64,000 nucleotides of DNA, taken from Liolophura sinensis (lineage: Eukaryota; Mollusca; Polyplacophora; Chitonida; Chitonidae). Under the pieces are notes generated by a model. It had not been told where the DNA came from. It searched no databases and was given only the letters and a program-made list of their open reading frames with translations. Every line of letters starts with the position of its first letter. Positions within the stretch are counted from its first letter, which is position 1. Shown in pieces: positions 1-12,000 of the stretch. The stretch covers positions 54,291,249 through 54,355,248 of the forward strand of contig NC_088295.1 in NCBI RefSeq assembly GCF_032854445.1, in the 5' to 3' direction. Made by a program: the position numbers and the translations under genes.

Positions 1-1998
1 GAACTACTGTGTCCAAATAAAAAAGCAAGTAAGCGGCAAGTTTTCAATATGAATGGTAGTGACATTTGTGATGACACCAGGATTGCTGACAACTTTAATG
101 AGTACTTCAGTACAATAGCAGACTAACTAGTGAGCAACATGGACTCCGCAAGTGGACAATTCACAGATTTTCTTGGACAACGAATTGGATTAGAGTTCAA
201 CTCTTTGCGTCTCTCCAAATTTTATTCAATCTGTGATAGGCAAGCTGAAATGTAATTCCTCGTCTGGGTTAGATGGAATACGTACATCCCTCGTGCAGTT
301 AGAATCAGATGTAATATCTACACCTCTAGAACACATTATCAATTTATGTCTTACTTCTGGAACTGTTCCGAGAAGTCTAAAAATTGTTCAAGTCTTGCCC
401 ATATATAATCTGGTGAGACTAATCACATTGAAAATCATAGATCTATTTCTGTCCTGCCTTGTTTCAGCAAAATCCTTGAGGAAACTGTATCAATAATGTT
501 GCTCGAATATCTAGAAGAGAAATCTATAATTAATCCAAATCAGTTTGATTTGAGGGCAAATCATTCTGCCATTCACGCTGCCAATAGTCTTTACGAAAAA
601 CTAGTAAATTCGAAAGAGAATAAACAAGCTTCCATTAACACTAAGATCAGTTTCTTCTAAATCGCACTTTAAACTTTCTCATTATGGTATTCTCAACAGT
701 CCAAATAAATTTTTTTTTTAAATTTTTTTTGTGACAGACAACAATATATAAAGTTTAATAACGCACAATCTAACCCAGCTGCCATCACTTGTGGTGTCCC
801 ACAGGGATCTGTTCTCGGCCCAACCTTATTTCCACTCAACATTAATAAAATTATTAGAGAATCAAACCTCCTGGATCGTACTCTATTTGCAGATGACACA
901 AGTTGCAATTACTCCAACGATGACGCAACTGAAGTGATTTCTGTCATAAATGTCGAGTTGGAAAAAATTTATACGTGGCTTCTGGCCAACCGGTTAACTC
1001 CGAATACTTCCAAAATATATGTTAATAAAACCGAATAACAAGAAAATAACTGCAATCCCAATTTGGTTATCTCTGGTAACTAAACTGAAAAAGTTGACAA
1101 ATTCAAATCTCTTGGTATATTTTTCCATGAGAAACTGACCTCGACTGTCCATATCAGCTACTTATGTCAAGAAATATAGACCTTATTTCACACATTAAAC
1201 ACTCTCTATATATAAAAAAAATCCTAATCTTTTATTACTCACTTGTTTATCCATATCTACTATACGGCAATATATTATGGTGAAACGCATATCAGACACA
1301 TCTCAAGCCCTTGTACATAGTTCAAAATAGGGCAATTAGAACAATTACGTTATCAAGCCGCCTTTGCCATACCCAAAAGCTTTTTTTTTTGAAAATCTTA
1401 CCCCCTGCCGAACTATCTCTATTTTCTACTCTGTTACAAACTCATGTTTACTTCTGTTCCATAGACACTATTCCTGTAAGTTTAGAGCCCTGATTAATCA
1501 AACAAGAAATTTTAAACCCGTATCGCATGTGAGATAGACATCTAGCCTTCCACAAACCATTGTATAATACAAATCTATCACATTATTTATTCAGAACTTC
1601 CGGTCTCAGGGAATGGAACAAGCTTCCATTAACACTAAGATCAGTTTCTTCTAAATCGCACTTTCAGTCTTTATTAAAATCTTTTCTACTTTCTAAGCTG
1701 CAATCTTCAGTCTAACATTACACAATTAAGGCATAGTTGAGGTAAAATAAACTCATATATTTAGAACGAAAAAAAATTATTCAGACATAAACTAAAATGT
1801 CACCCTCACCCCTACAATGCTGTTATTACTTGTATATGGGATAGAACAAGCTCAACCTGAGCTTTATTCCCGACATGTATTATATCTTTCTAGACTTTAT
1901 TGTTATCACACTGTCTGTATTTTGTTGATGTCTTAAAATCCAATGTATATATATTTATTATTGCATGGCTAATAAAAAATCAATCAATCAATCAATCT
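1..1998 (+). mobile_element. Decayed non-LTR (LINE) retrotransposon, RT part and 3' end
   Basis: This is a broken open reading frame of a non-LTR retrotransposon. Around 30-125 the + strand reads a linker like those before reverse transcriptase domains (ADNFNEYFSTIAD). Positions 230-310 give the RT start (SSSGLDGIRTSLV), 430-600 give PISVLPCFSKILEE-like and EKSIINPNQFDLRANHS pieces, about 785-830 give CGVPQGSVLGP, and about 885-900 give the catalytic FADDT box. Positions 1605-1715 encode a C-terminal motif (LREWNKLPLTLRS). The element ends in an AATC repeat at about 1979-1998. Stops and frame changes show it is dead. The layout resembles Jockey/CR1-type elements, but the clade is not settled. 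Its 5' part lies outside the window. Confidence 0.85.
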
Positions 1999-3425
1999 TC
2001 ACTTTAAGGGAAATTTGTGCGTTTAAAGTCTTTCGCGTTACGGACTTTTCAACTGTCATCGAGTAACAGTCGCGTATCCTGTTGGTTCAAGCATTTCACG
2101 GATCGCGGACGAACCCGAGAAATCGAGATAAACTGTACATACCATCTAACAACTTGTATATAGTGTACATGAAGTTGGAAACCACTGGTTGGTGGCATAA
2201 TTCATTACAAAACTGGACAGGTGCTCAAAACTTGTGAGATAATTATATAATTTCACTACTTTCAGTCATCAAATTCTGATTTCTTTCTTTCATCACCACA
2301 TTTTCATAATTTAGGCTATAATTTTGTGTTAATGTTGTTTTACTAGAACGCCAGGAGCCATTTTTTTTCAAAGGGAATGGGGGGGGGGGGGCGATGTGCT
2401 ATCCTTGATCCATGTTGATCTATGTATTAAATAGGAACTATATGTTTCCGCGTATTCACACCTTCAATAGTAAAGAGAGTTGCGCAGTGAGATCAAGAAG
2501 TCAGTCGAGCGGGAGAATCGGAGTGAGCTGGTTGCACATATATGTGAGGAAACTTGCATGTACTCCTGTTGTATATCTGTCACAGGAAACTTTATGATGT
2601 CGTCTCCCCGTACTTTCCTATATACTATGACATAAGAACCTGTAATCGGCTGTCAGAGCCGTGTACCTTACCATAAACCATGCACAATCATAGGCCTATA
2701 AGTTCAGCATAATTTGAGACTGAAAACGAGACTGAGATCTGTACAGTGTTAGCAGCGGTCACACTTGGATTTGTCCTTCCATCAGTTACTTCCATCAGTT
2801 TGCAAGTATCAAACAATAATATACACTGAGCAATAATCTCTCATCTTATAGCTCGAGAACCCATATATTGGTCTCCAGTTTGATGTAAATAGCTACTTAC
2901 AGTACACAACACATTCAGAAAATATATATGTGCCTACAGTTCGATGTATAATGCCGCACTACCATTATCAAGATGTTGGCTTTCTTTTGGTGTCAAATTA
3001 TCCCTACAGTAACATGCCTATAATCCAAAGTATATCATATAGAGTAGCATTAAATTATGTTGATGAACATCAGGTATATTACATTACTTTATTCATCAGG
3101 GAAAGACATAATATTTTCCTTCCGCTGATCCTATATTAAGTTACATAAGTTATCTTGATATATAGTATTTGCCTCACGATGTTTAAGTCGCACGCACACA
3201 CCCTCTTTTCTTTGACAGAGATTGGTAAATATGCTTCAAAAACATAGCTGCATGCTAATATTCATTTGATCAGTAATTCACGATATGCATCCAATATATA
3301 GTCAGTCTATATCAGTTATCCGATGCGCAAAGTTTAATGAAAATCGGTCGAAATGAAGATATTCGATGACAAGCTCTTATTTTCATTAAGCCAATCATTA
3401 TTCCATCTTCGAACAGCTGACCGGC
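1999..3425. other. Non-coding stretch, no gene seen
   Basis: AT-rich sequence with only short open frames that show no protein-like composition. The one notable item is a run of 13 G at 2379-2391. Confidence 0.6.
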
Positions 3426-3701
3426 TGACCTAAGACCTTGAGGAACAAAGCAGCTTCCTTGCTTGACGTTCAGCATTAAGGGGATAGTGCAACAACTGGT
3501 TGACTCGTATCAATACAATGGTTCGGGCGGGGAGACTTACTTGCCTTCGGTAAGTCGTCCCAGTGAAGCAGCACTATTAAAAGAGCAGTGGAAGTTCGTC
3601 CTGCAGCAAGGAGGCACATTACATGCACTCTAAGGACTCGTCGTCATATGAGTGAAAAACTTAAGCACGACGTTAAACCCCAAGCATTCACTTACCAAAA
3701 C
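3426..3701 (+). mobile_element. SINE family 2, 5'-truncated copy
   Basis: Shares its body with the copies at 16.7 kb and 42.6 kb: the blocks GGGGATAGTGCAACAACTGG, CAGTGAAGCAGCACTA, CAAGGAGGCACATTACATGC and the tail GACGTTAAACCCCAAGCA. The tRNA-like head is missing or unrecognisable here. Confidence 0.75.
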
Positions 3702-3971
3702 TGCCGTCACTTGAAAAAATACGAACGGAATGTAACCATAAAGACACACGCACATTTACATATTGTCTCCAACACGTGCTAAATTTAATACATTGGAAAC
3801 TGTATGGCGCATTACCCTGACAATTAAGCTCTCGTATTATTATGGATTTCATGTTCACTGTTCAAGTCGATAACTTGGAAAAGAATTCACGAAATGAAAC
3901 CAAATAACCCCACGCATACCTGCACATTACACCCCAACTATCATTTCATTCAATTTCAATCACTATCTTGG

Positions 3972-4172
3972 ATGGGCCTGGCTGACTCAAACATAAATAG
4001 TTAAAGCGTTGATAATTGACCAAAGAGGTTTAGGTACCTGTTCCAATCCAGTTCTCGTAGTTTCGACTGCGGCTTTAAGTCAGCTTGTCTGTCAGGTACC
4101 TAGAGAAGGTCGGCGGTGTACTCCGGACACACCGATTTCCTCAATCTATAAACCTGATTGTCGTCATACCAG
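3972..4172 (+). mobile_element. SINE family 3 copy (diverged)
   Basis: Contains TCGACTGCGGCTTTAAGTCA, TCTGTCAGGTACCTAGAGAA and a GTGTACTCCGGACACACCG-like block ending in AAACCTGATTGTCGTCATAC. It matches the pattern of the copies at 9.9, 21.4-21.9 and 40.2 kb. The head at about 3975 (GGCCTGGCTGACTCAAAC) is a decayed tRNA-like A-box region. Confidence 0.55.
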
Positions 4173-4179
4173 TTTAATA

Positions 4180-5590
4180 TGTACGCGCAAAACGGGACAA
4201 AAACTGCGATGATTTTGTAAAAAAAATGGACGAAAGGGCTGGGTGAAGTCATGACCCAAGCCCTGAGCTGTAGTATGAGCTCTGATGAAAAAATGCCCCA
4301 AAAACGGTTTTGGGGCGGACTGACGAGGAGCAACGCTGCCTCCTCCAGTACCAATAGGAGACTTATAGTTACGGAATACATGTAGAAGCAAACTACCTTG
4401 TAGACATATATATTTCCCCCAGAGTGCACGTCTTTCAAGTTTCATGAAAATCTGATGAGAACTTTAGGGGATGCGTTGGAAGTTCTCTTTTCAGTAAGTC
4501 CAAATTCTATCGTAATTCACAACTCCAACGTACAACAATACGGCAGAAAGATGACCGTGATCTGTAAAGGAGGATAGTGAAGCCAACTGCTAAGTTCCAG
4601 TTCAGCACGATGAATTGTTTTGAAATGAAGTCCGGAAATTTGTCGAAGTCCAAAATGGGCCGAAAGGGGCCACAGTTTACTCGAACTTCAACTGTAGATC
4701 TCGTCAAAACATCAAGTTTCAATTAAATACAACATGAAGGTAAGAAAAAAAATCGACAAACTTTCACGGTTCAGAACAGGACAAAAATGTCCACAATTTT
4801 ATCGAAATGAATTAAACGCTTAATAGCTGGAACTTGATCTGTAAGTCATGGTGAAGATAAGTACAAGTGAGCTTACCTATAGTTGCCATTAAATCCTATG
4901 TGGCGTAGCAAAACAAAAAAGCCGCCAAAAACGAGTGGATATTTCTTAAAAATAGAACCGCTTCTGATACCTGATGATTGTAACAATTAAGATGCCTTTT
5001 TTTTCTTTCTCAAGCATGTAACGTACCTCGGTATAGGCCTACTACTGTAGATAACAACACGTGCAGTTCCGCTACAGCTGAAAATCCACGCCTTCCTGCC
5101 AGCAAGTTTATATACTGCTATCTAATCTGATAATGTTGGACATTACTAGCTTTGTTCAATGAAGATTGAACTCAGGCCCTGGATGCTAAAAACTTGACAC
5201 ACACACACTGTTTTACTGAAGCTTTTATCAATCTAAGCGTCTAGTCCGACATTCGTTGGCCACTCATGGGATTAGCCTAAGACACGTCTATCTTAATCCC
5301 AGGCCACTCGTAAACCATAAAGACGTGTTCTAAATCAATAATACCCAAATCCATTTTCAAAACAACCTAATCAAGCAGCAGTTCTCAAAAGAATATTTAA
5401 GAAATAATATATAAATAGTGAATACAGCTGATTACATGGAAGAAAGAAGTGCTCAGTCACCAGTCTCATTGAAGCAGAGAAGACAGTCCAATCAAAGCCC
5501 TTTAACGCATACGTAAATATAAATAGCCTATGTGTGTTAGGCCTTGGTTCTCGTTGGTTTCTGTTTTTAGACATAGTTTTCATTTTGCCA
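4180..5590. other. Upstream intergenic DNA, nothing recognised
   Basis: There are short overlapping open frames on the - strand (4.1-4.7 and 5.37-5.58 kb), but they lack family motifs and overlap one another in different frames. A weak inverted pair lies around 5269-5303 (GGGATTAGCC / TTAATCCC). Confidence 0.5.
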
Positions 5591-5955
5591 ACTGTGTGCT
5601 TAGTGGTCGCTGTTACCGGTCCTTAGCTGTAACCGCTCCAGATTTCAGGCTTGCTCGGGGTGTACTTCCGGTCCGCTGATGGAGGTAAGCTGTTCTGCTT
5701 GACTGACTGCACGGTCTGAATAAAGATTCCTTCACTTGCTGTAAGGCTCTGTAGTATGCAAATTGGCCGTGGTAGTGTATTTAAACAACCAACTCGCAGT
5801 ATAATCAGGAACAGTGTTAACTTCTGCTCCAGCAGGGTCTTTCTAACGTGACACGCTGTGCTGAACAAGAGAAATGATGACAGAAGTTCGGCCTAGAGAT
5901 GGTCCCGTTCCAAATCCCGTGAGAAAAGGCGTGACTACAGCTCATCGACAGTGCT
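5591..5955 (+). promoter_or_regulatory. MAP3K4: Probable promoter / 5' UTR of MAP3K4
   Basis: Sequence just upstream of the first coding exon. An in-frame TGA lies 24 bases before the ATG, which supports that ATG as the start. No clear TATA box is visible and the transcription start cannot be placed from sequence alone. Confidence 0.35.
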
Positions 5956-6029
5956 ATGGCGGATGGGACGGGCGAAGGAAATCTGTCGCGCTCTCCCAGA
6001 GAGGATTATGATCCCTTGAAAGATTATCT
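5956..6029 (+). CDS. MAP3K4: MAP3K4 exon 1 (start)
   Basis: Reads [20 protein letters not shown] and ends at CT|GTGAGT, phase 2. Joined to exon 2 it completes a Leu codon and continues [11 protein letters not shown]. No strong homology in this leader, so the start rests on the upstream stop and the phase fit. Confidence 0.75.
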
Positions 6030-9000
6030 GTGAGTGCAGTGTGCAAACTTTGCAAATCTTATCCATTCAGTTGTACATCTAGCTATTGCAACAGTGCGTT
6101 GTACGTAACGATTAAGAGAAAACATCCCTGCACTGTGCAAAGGTCATACATAGCATGTACTATTTTCCGACTACCAACTGACTGAAGTGCTACGCCGCAC
6201 TGAAAAATCAGTGGTGATGTGGTAAAGCGATTGGTTTCTCGATAAACAAGGTTGAGGGTTGAATTACTTTTTTTTTGTGGAGGTGCGATTGGCGTAGTAA
6301 GCAGTCTCGACGCGATATGTCTTGTCACTATTAAGCTGACAGTGAAATCACACCTTCACTGACTGAGCATAGACTGAGACAGGTGGGGTTTTGCAGGTAT
6401 ACCTGGGCGACTAAGTCTAAACGAAAGAGGTGATATGCTCGAACCCTGCTCTCACGTGGTCGGCTGCATTATTATCTCAGGAGATTCGTGAGGAACCTGC
6501 ATGGCAGAAGGCGGTGGTTTCAAACAAGCTGTGTTGAGTTTCTTGTGGAGTTTCTGCCCTTATACTTAACAGCTATCATATGATAAAAGCAAAATCTTGT
6601 TAAAAGGATTTGTTAAGCTGATATTGCTGTTTTCAGTAGAGGGTATTGCATCAATTCATTGAACAGTTAGCTTTTTACAATGAGGGTGTCTTATGAGGGA
6701 AATATCTTTTAACATTAAACCCCAAACAGTGTTTCAATATATATTTATTGCATGCCTTTCACAAGCTGATCAAACTTGTCATATCCTGGGCCTCAGTTCT
6801 GCTTCTATGTTTGCAAAGTATACACCTTAACATTCAGTGATGGCATAACTGGGGGTGTATAGTAGCAGGGAAAAATCTTCATGTATTTATTAGTAGTTTC
6901 AATGCTTATAGCCATACTGTTTTTGTATATTTCAGCTCTTCCTCTGAAGGGAAGACATACAAATCTTCTATCAGTCATGAAGACGTCTATGTGACAACCC
7001 ACCCTGATGAAGAATCTCCCTCAAGTTCTATTGATCTGGAAAATGAGGCTCTCTATGGGGTGACCCCGCCCGTCAGCCTTAGGAGTGTACACAGGGAACG
7101 TCGCATACACGGGAGTAAGAAAAGGGAGAGCAGCTTTAAAGACGGCAAAGACCCTGCCTTTGCCCGTCGAAATTACAGGAATAAATCAGATGTCAATGTT
7201 ATTCGTGACTCTTATGATGTTTGCAGGGCAGGCGAGTCCTCTTCCATGAGCCACATGGATTCTGATGAGTTTAGCTACTGGGAGGTGAAGGATGCCAAAG
7301 AGCGAAAGAAGCGAGAGAGTAGAGAGTCAAAGAAAAGTCTTACTGCCTGTCGCAGCAGCAACAGGTTTGCTAAAATGAACAATGGGGGTCTTGGGAGTGA
7401 TACTGGTGGTGCCGAAGTCTTCAGTCATACCGGTAACCCACGTACCTGCAGACACATCACACAGGCATCGTCCAGTGAAAAAGTCATTTGCCTCAGTGGA
7501 GAGCGGGAGTGACACGGGTCTGGATGGCAGAGTTCGACGACCAGCCTCCTTCAGTAAAAATGACTGTCCTGAAGATCGTAAGGAGTTCTATCATATTTTC
7601 TCCACACTAATTAACATGGGCTCTCACGCCAAGAAGGAAAAAGATCAGAAAGTTGGTAAAGCTACTTACATGAGACAGAAAAGCTCTGAACAAGAAATCT
7701 GGCAGACAAGATTAAAAGATGCTATTTGGCTAGAACTTCAGGCATGGCACAGTAGCCGCAAACGCGATGAGGAGGAAGAATTTCTGAGGAGGGAGCGGGG
7801 TAAAGTGTCTGAGGTACTTGCAGAAATCCTCAAGTTCAAGCTAAACTGTGATATAGGATCTGGTCTGACAGAGATATCCCCCTCCAAAGTTAATGAATCT
7901 GCTGTCATCTTTGTCCAGCTCCCCGAGCAGCCTTCACACCCTGCCTCAATCTCCTGAACACTTTGCTGCCACGGCTGCCTCCTTCCAAACCATCACTCTA
8001 ACAGAAAATACAGTCCAGTGCCAAAGAGACGCTATGAAGCAGGTGGAATCGCTCCTCGAAAAGCTAGAGATTTGTGAAAGGCATTTCCCTACAATGAAAG
8101 CCTTCTGGCAATATGATGAGATTTATCGTAGCCAGGAATTTCGGCAGCGTGTGAGAGCATTGTATTTGTGGTTGAATGTGACTCGTGATATGTGCCAGAA
8201 AATGAAGGAAATAGGTAAAATGATGGGTGTGCAAAATGTGATAGGGGTTGTAGACTGGCCTTGGATGGATTACCAACCCCCTAAACAGGACAACCCTCTT
8301 AATCCCTCCCTGTATACAGCCACTCACATACGCCGAATCAGCGTTCCTGAACTGAAGGAACCCGATGCTATGGTGCAGACTTCACACTCTCTGTCATGTC
8401 TCTCAGAATTAAACACCAGTGAAGCTGGAGAAGGGGAGGAGTCCGATTCAGCCAATCAGGATGCTGTGAGTGGGGGCCGCAACCTGAAAGTAGTCATTCC
8501 TCCTACACGTAAAGTGCAGTTCTCCCCAGGCAGTGAGCAGAATTCACGCTCTGGCACACCTGTTCTCATTGACAGCCCAGTCCACTCAGGCTGCTCCACT
8601 CCCACAAAACTGCTGCCCAAGTCAGGCTCGGCTCTCTTTCAAAACTTGTCCAGGGCATCCAGCGAGCTGTGTTTGGATGATCTGTCCAAGACGTCAGTCT
8701 ATCGTTACTTTGTGGACAAAAGTCTGAAAAAGATGGGAATGCACAAGCTGTTGCTTAGACTTCATAAACTACTGCACCATTCTCTTCAGAGAGCCAAGGA
8801 AGCATTGGAGAAACCTAAAGATCCACCCTCTTGTGCTGAGGTGCTGTTGTTTTATTAGCGTTACATTTTGTTTTTTCCATGTACTAAATAACCAGATATC
8901 ACCAGAATTTCATGGAATTTTTCACCAACTAATCACCCTTCTCTAATGGTGAAAAATTCTGTGAAACTTTATCGGATTAACAGTATTAAATCACATGATA

Positions 9001-12000
9001 TGATTTTTCACTGTCTAACCACCTGTCTGTATCACAGTTCATACACCAGGGCAATTGCATGTAGTGGGTGAAAAATGCCATGAAAGTACTGGTGATGTAG
9101 TGTAGATCTAGCTAGCATCATGCGAAAGTTTGTCTGTAATGTCCTCTTCGGGTGAGTTCAGTTTCCATTATTTGTCACCATATTTATGAGGTTATAGTAC
9201 TATGCTGGTGTTAAATTAAATTAATTGGATACTCTGAATTCCTTGTGGTACAGATTTTATGTTATGTTATAGAATCCTGCCTCATACGTGTGTGAGGCAC
9301 CTAGAGAAGAGTGGGGGGTTTATTCTGTCCACTTCATTTTCCTCCAACCATAATCTTGACCGTTGTCATATATAACCAGTCAAAGAAACAAGATTTCAGA
9401 AAATGTTTCGAAAGTGCTTTGTTGCATAATACAAGTTGCATGTCATATCCCGTAGATACTTTAATAATTAATATGTCAATATGTTTATGTGTCTAATGAT
9501 TTGATATTTCCCTGAGTTACTTAGTATTGCTGTTTCATCATTGATGTGTTTAAGGACTATACATGTAACTGTCATGGCCTGGTGCATTAGGCTAGTCCGC
9601 TTAGAAACACTCAGCTGACACTCAACCAGATACACATCTACCTGATAAACCTCTTTTACAAAGACACATACAGCTGAACCAATGGGAGCAGTGGGGACAA
9701 GAGCTGGCAGTGTCATTGGTCACTGGCTGATCATCTGCGTTAGAACTTATGAGTGCGGAGATAGTCTTAATGTGTCATTTTAGATATTTAATATTTGTCA
9801 CGTTCAGTTTGGGTTAGTTCAAGTTTATATAAATGGAAGGAATTCATCAAGGAAAGACTTATGGGCAAGATTAAGTATTCATCAGGGGACCCTGGATGGC
9901 TCAGGTGGTTCAGATACTCCAACTGTCATGTCCTTAATCATCGAGATTGTGTGTTAAAATTCAGTTTTTGCTGGTTCGGCTGTGGTTATCAGGATCCTAG
10001 TTAAGGGCAGTAGTATGCTCCAGGCACTTTGGTTTCCTTTACCCATAAACCTGAAAAATTCTTAAATTCAGAATGAAACACTTTCATTGATAATAATCAA
10101 TCACTCGCCTATTCACCAGATAGTCTTGCAAGGTTTTCAGTGTGGAGTCAGCCAATGTCAGCTCAGTAATGACCTGCATATATCCACCTGTTGCTGGTTT
10201 CTAATTTTTATCGACATCTTGAGTGGCAGAACTAGTGGATATGGGCTGGAGAAAACTCAAATTTGCTTTATAAATTGAAATGAATGTTTGATAACTTGTG
10301 TCTTGGGTATTCCTGGGTATTCAGTTGGAAGTCACACATCTCTTATATTTTTGAATGAATAAAAATTACTCTCTGCGAATATGGCTAATCGTTATGTGTG
10401 TGCCAATTCTTTGGCATTCGCTAGACACACAGTAATGCAGGACAATGTCTCTTTGTCTATAGTGGTGGATTGATGCCTTTCTTTGGCTTGGGTTTGCTGT
10501 CTTGGAGTGCCTCCTAGTTTGTAACTGTGACGGTCAAGTGGTATAAATTCCCAAAAATGTTAGGTGAAAGGACTAGATGTGGGTCTTCATATCCCACCCA
10601 TTCCAACCATTACAAGCTACTTCAGTGTTTTCAGCTGTTCAGTATATCCATAGTTAAATTTGCAACATTTAAAGAAAAAGTTAAAATTAGATGAAGCTCT
10701 ACTAGTTTACTTACTTTAATGGTTGTCATGTTGTTGTCAGGTGGCGGACTGGGATCGTAGTCCTGGAAACCTTCCAACATTTCCATCACTGGACCCCCCA
10801 GAGACGGGTTCCCATCCAAGTACACTCGCAGAGGAGAAGCCTGAGGACTGGAACAAGCAATTCATGGATATGGGCTTACCATCCTTCAGATCCAGCTATC
10901 TGTTCCTCACCAGGATCAAGCTGGATGTGATACACGAGTGCCTAAGGCTGCGTCTAGAACAGAGGCCAAAGTCAGATCCCTCATTTCTCAGTATAAGACA
11001 GGTAAGCAGCAGACCCCTCAGTTCTGTGTATAAAACAAGTAAGCAACACACCCCTCATTTCTCAGTATATTTATTTATTTATTTGACTGGTGTTTTACGC
11101 TGTACTCAACAATATTTCACTTATACGACGGCGGCCAGCATTATGGTGGGAGGAAACCAGGCAGAGCGCGGGGGAAACCCACTACCATCCACAGGCTGCT
11201 CACAGACCTTCCCATGTACCATGGAAGGTCTGTGAGCTTTATGGAAAAAGAAAAAATATATGCAAGAAAATCCTTAGTGGCACACACATTTAAATAATAA
11301 ATGTTTATTATTAAGCCTGTTTAAATAATACAGCCACCTTAATCATTATGACTGTGCATTTGTTCTGTTACAGTTAATTCATGAATGTAAGGAGGTTCTG
11401 AAGGGAGCTGTCAATGTGAAGCAGTATTATCAGCAGATGGTCTCAGCAGTCCTCTGGGATGATGAAAATGCAGAGGAAAACTTTGCATCCAGTCTTGAGC
11501 AGTTTGACACGGATATGAGGAAAATGCTTGAGGTGACCAGCAAACTCAGAGATGCTTGGATAAAATTTACCTTCGACATGTTACTTTTATACTATTTTAC
11601 CAGTAGTATTTAAACTTTCTTTATATGTAACGGCGATTACATATTTCTCCCAGTCTCACTTCATAATGAAGTTGATCCTGAAACCACGACCAAAAATAAT
11701 GGAATACTATGCCCCATTTTCAAAAGTGTATTTGTTGAGTCTGTATTTGAGTGTGACTAACGTTCATCACAGCTACATGGAGTGTGTCCCATGATTTTGT
11801 TTGCGAGGTACTTTCACTTCACTCGTCATCACTAAACTGGCTCTCATGTTGTTTCTGGGTGAATACTCTAATCAAGATGATTAGGCAGATGGTTGGCAGT
11901 GAGGTGCAATGACCCAAGAGCCTCTCACCAATTTGGTGGCTGTGAGGTCAAGTCCAGGTCATGCTGGCTTCTTCTCCGGCTCTAGGTGGGAGGTCTTGCA

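Noticed and set aside
4100-4722. Overlapping antisense open frames upstream of MAP3K4
   Set aside because: Different frames overlap, no family signal, and one covers a SINE remnant.
7893-8858. A separate gene starting at the Met near 7893
   Set aside because: The sequence continues MEKK4 homology in order; it is the third frame segment of exon 2, not a new gene.
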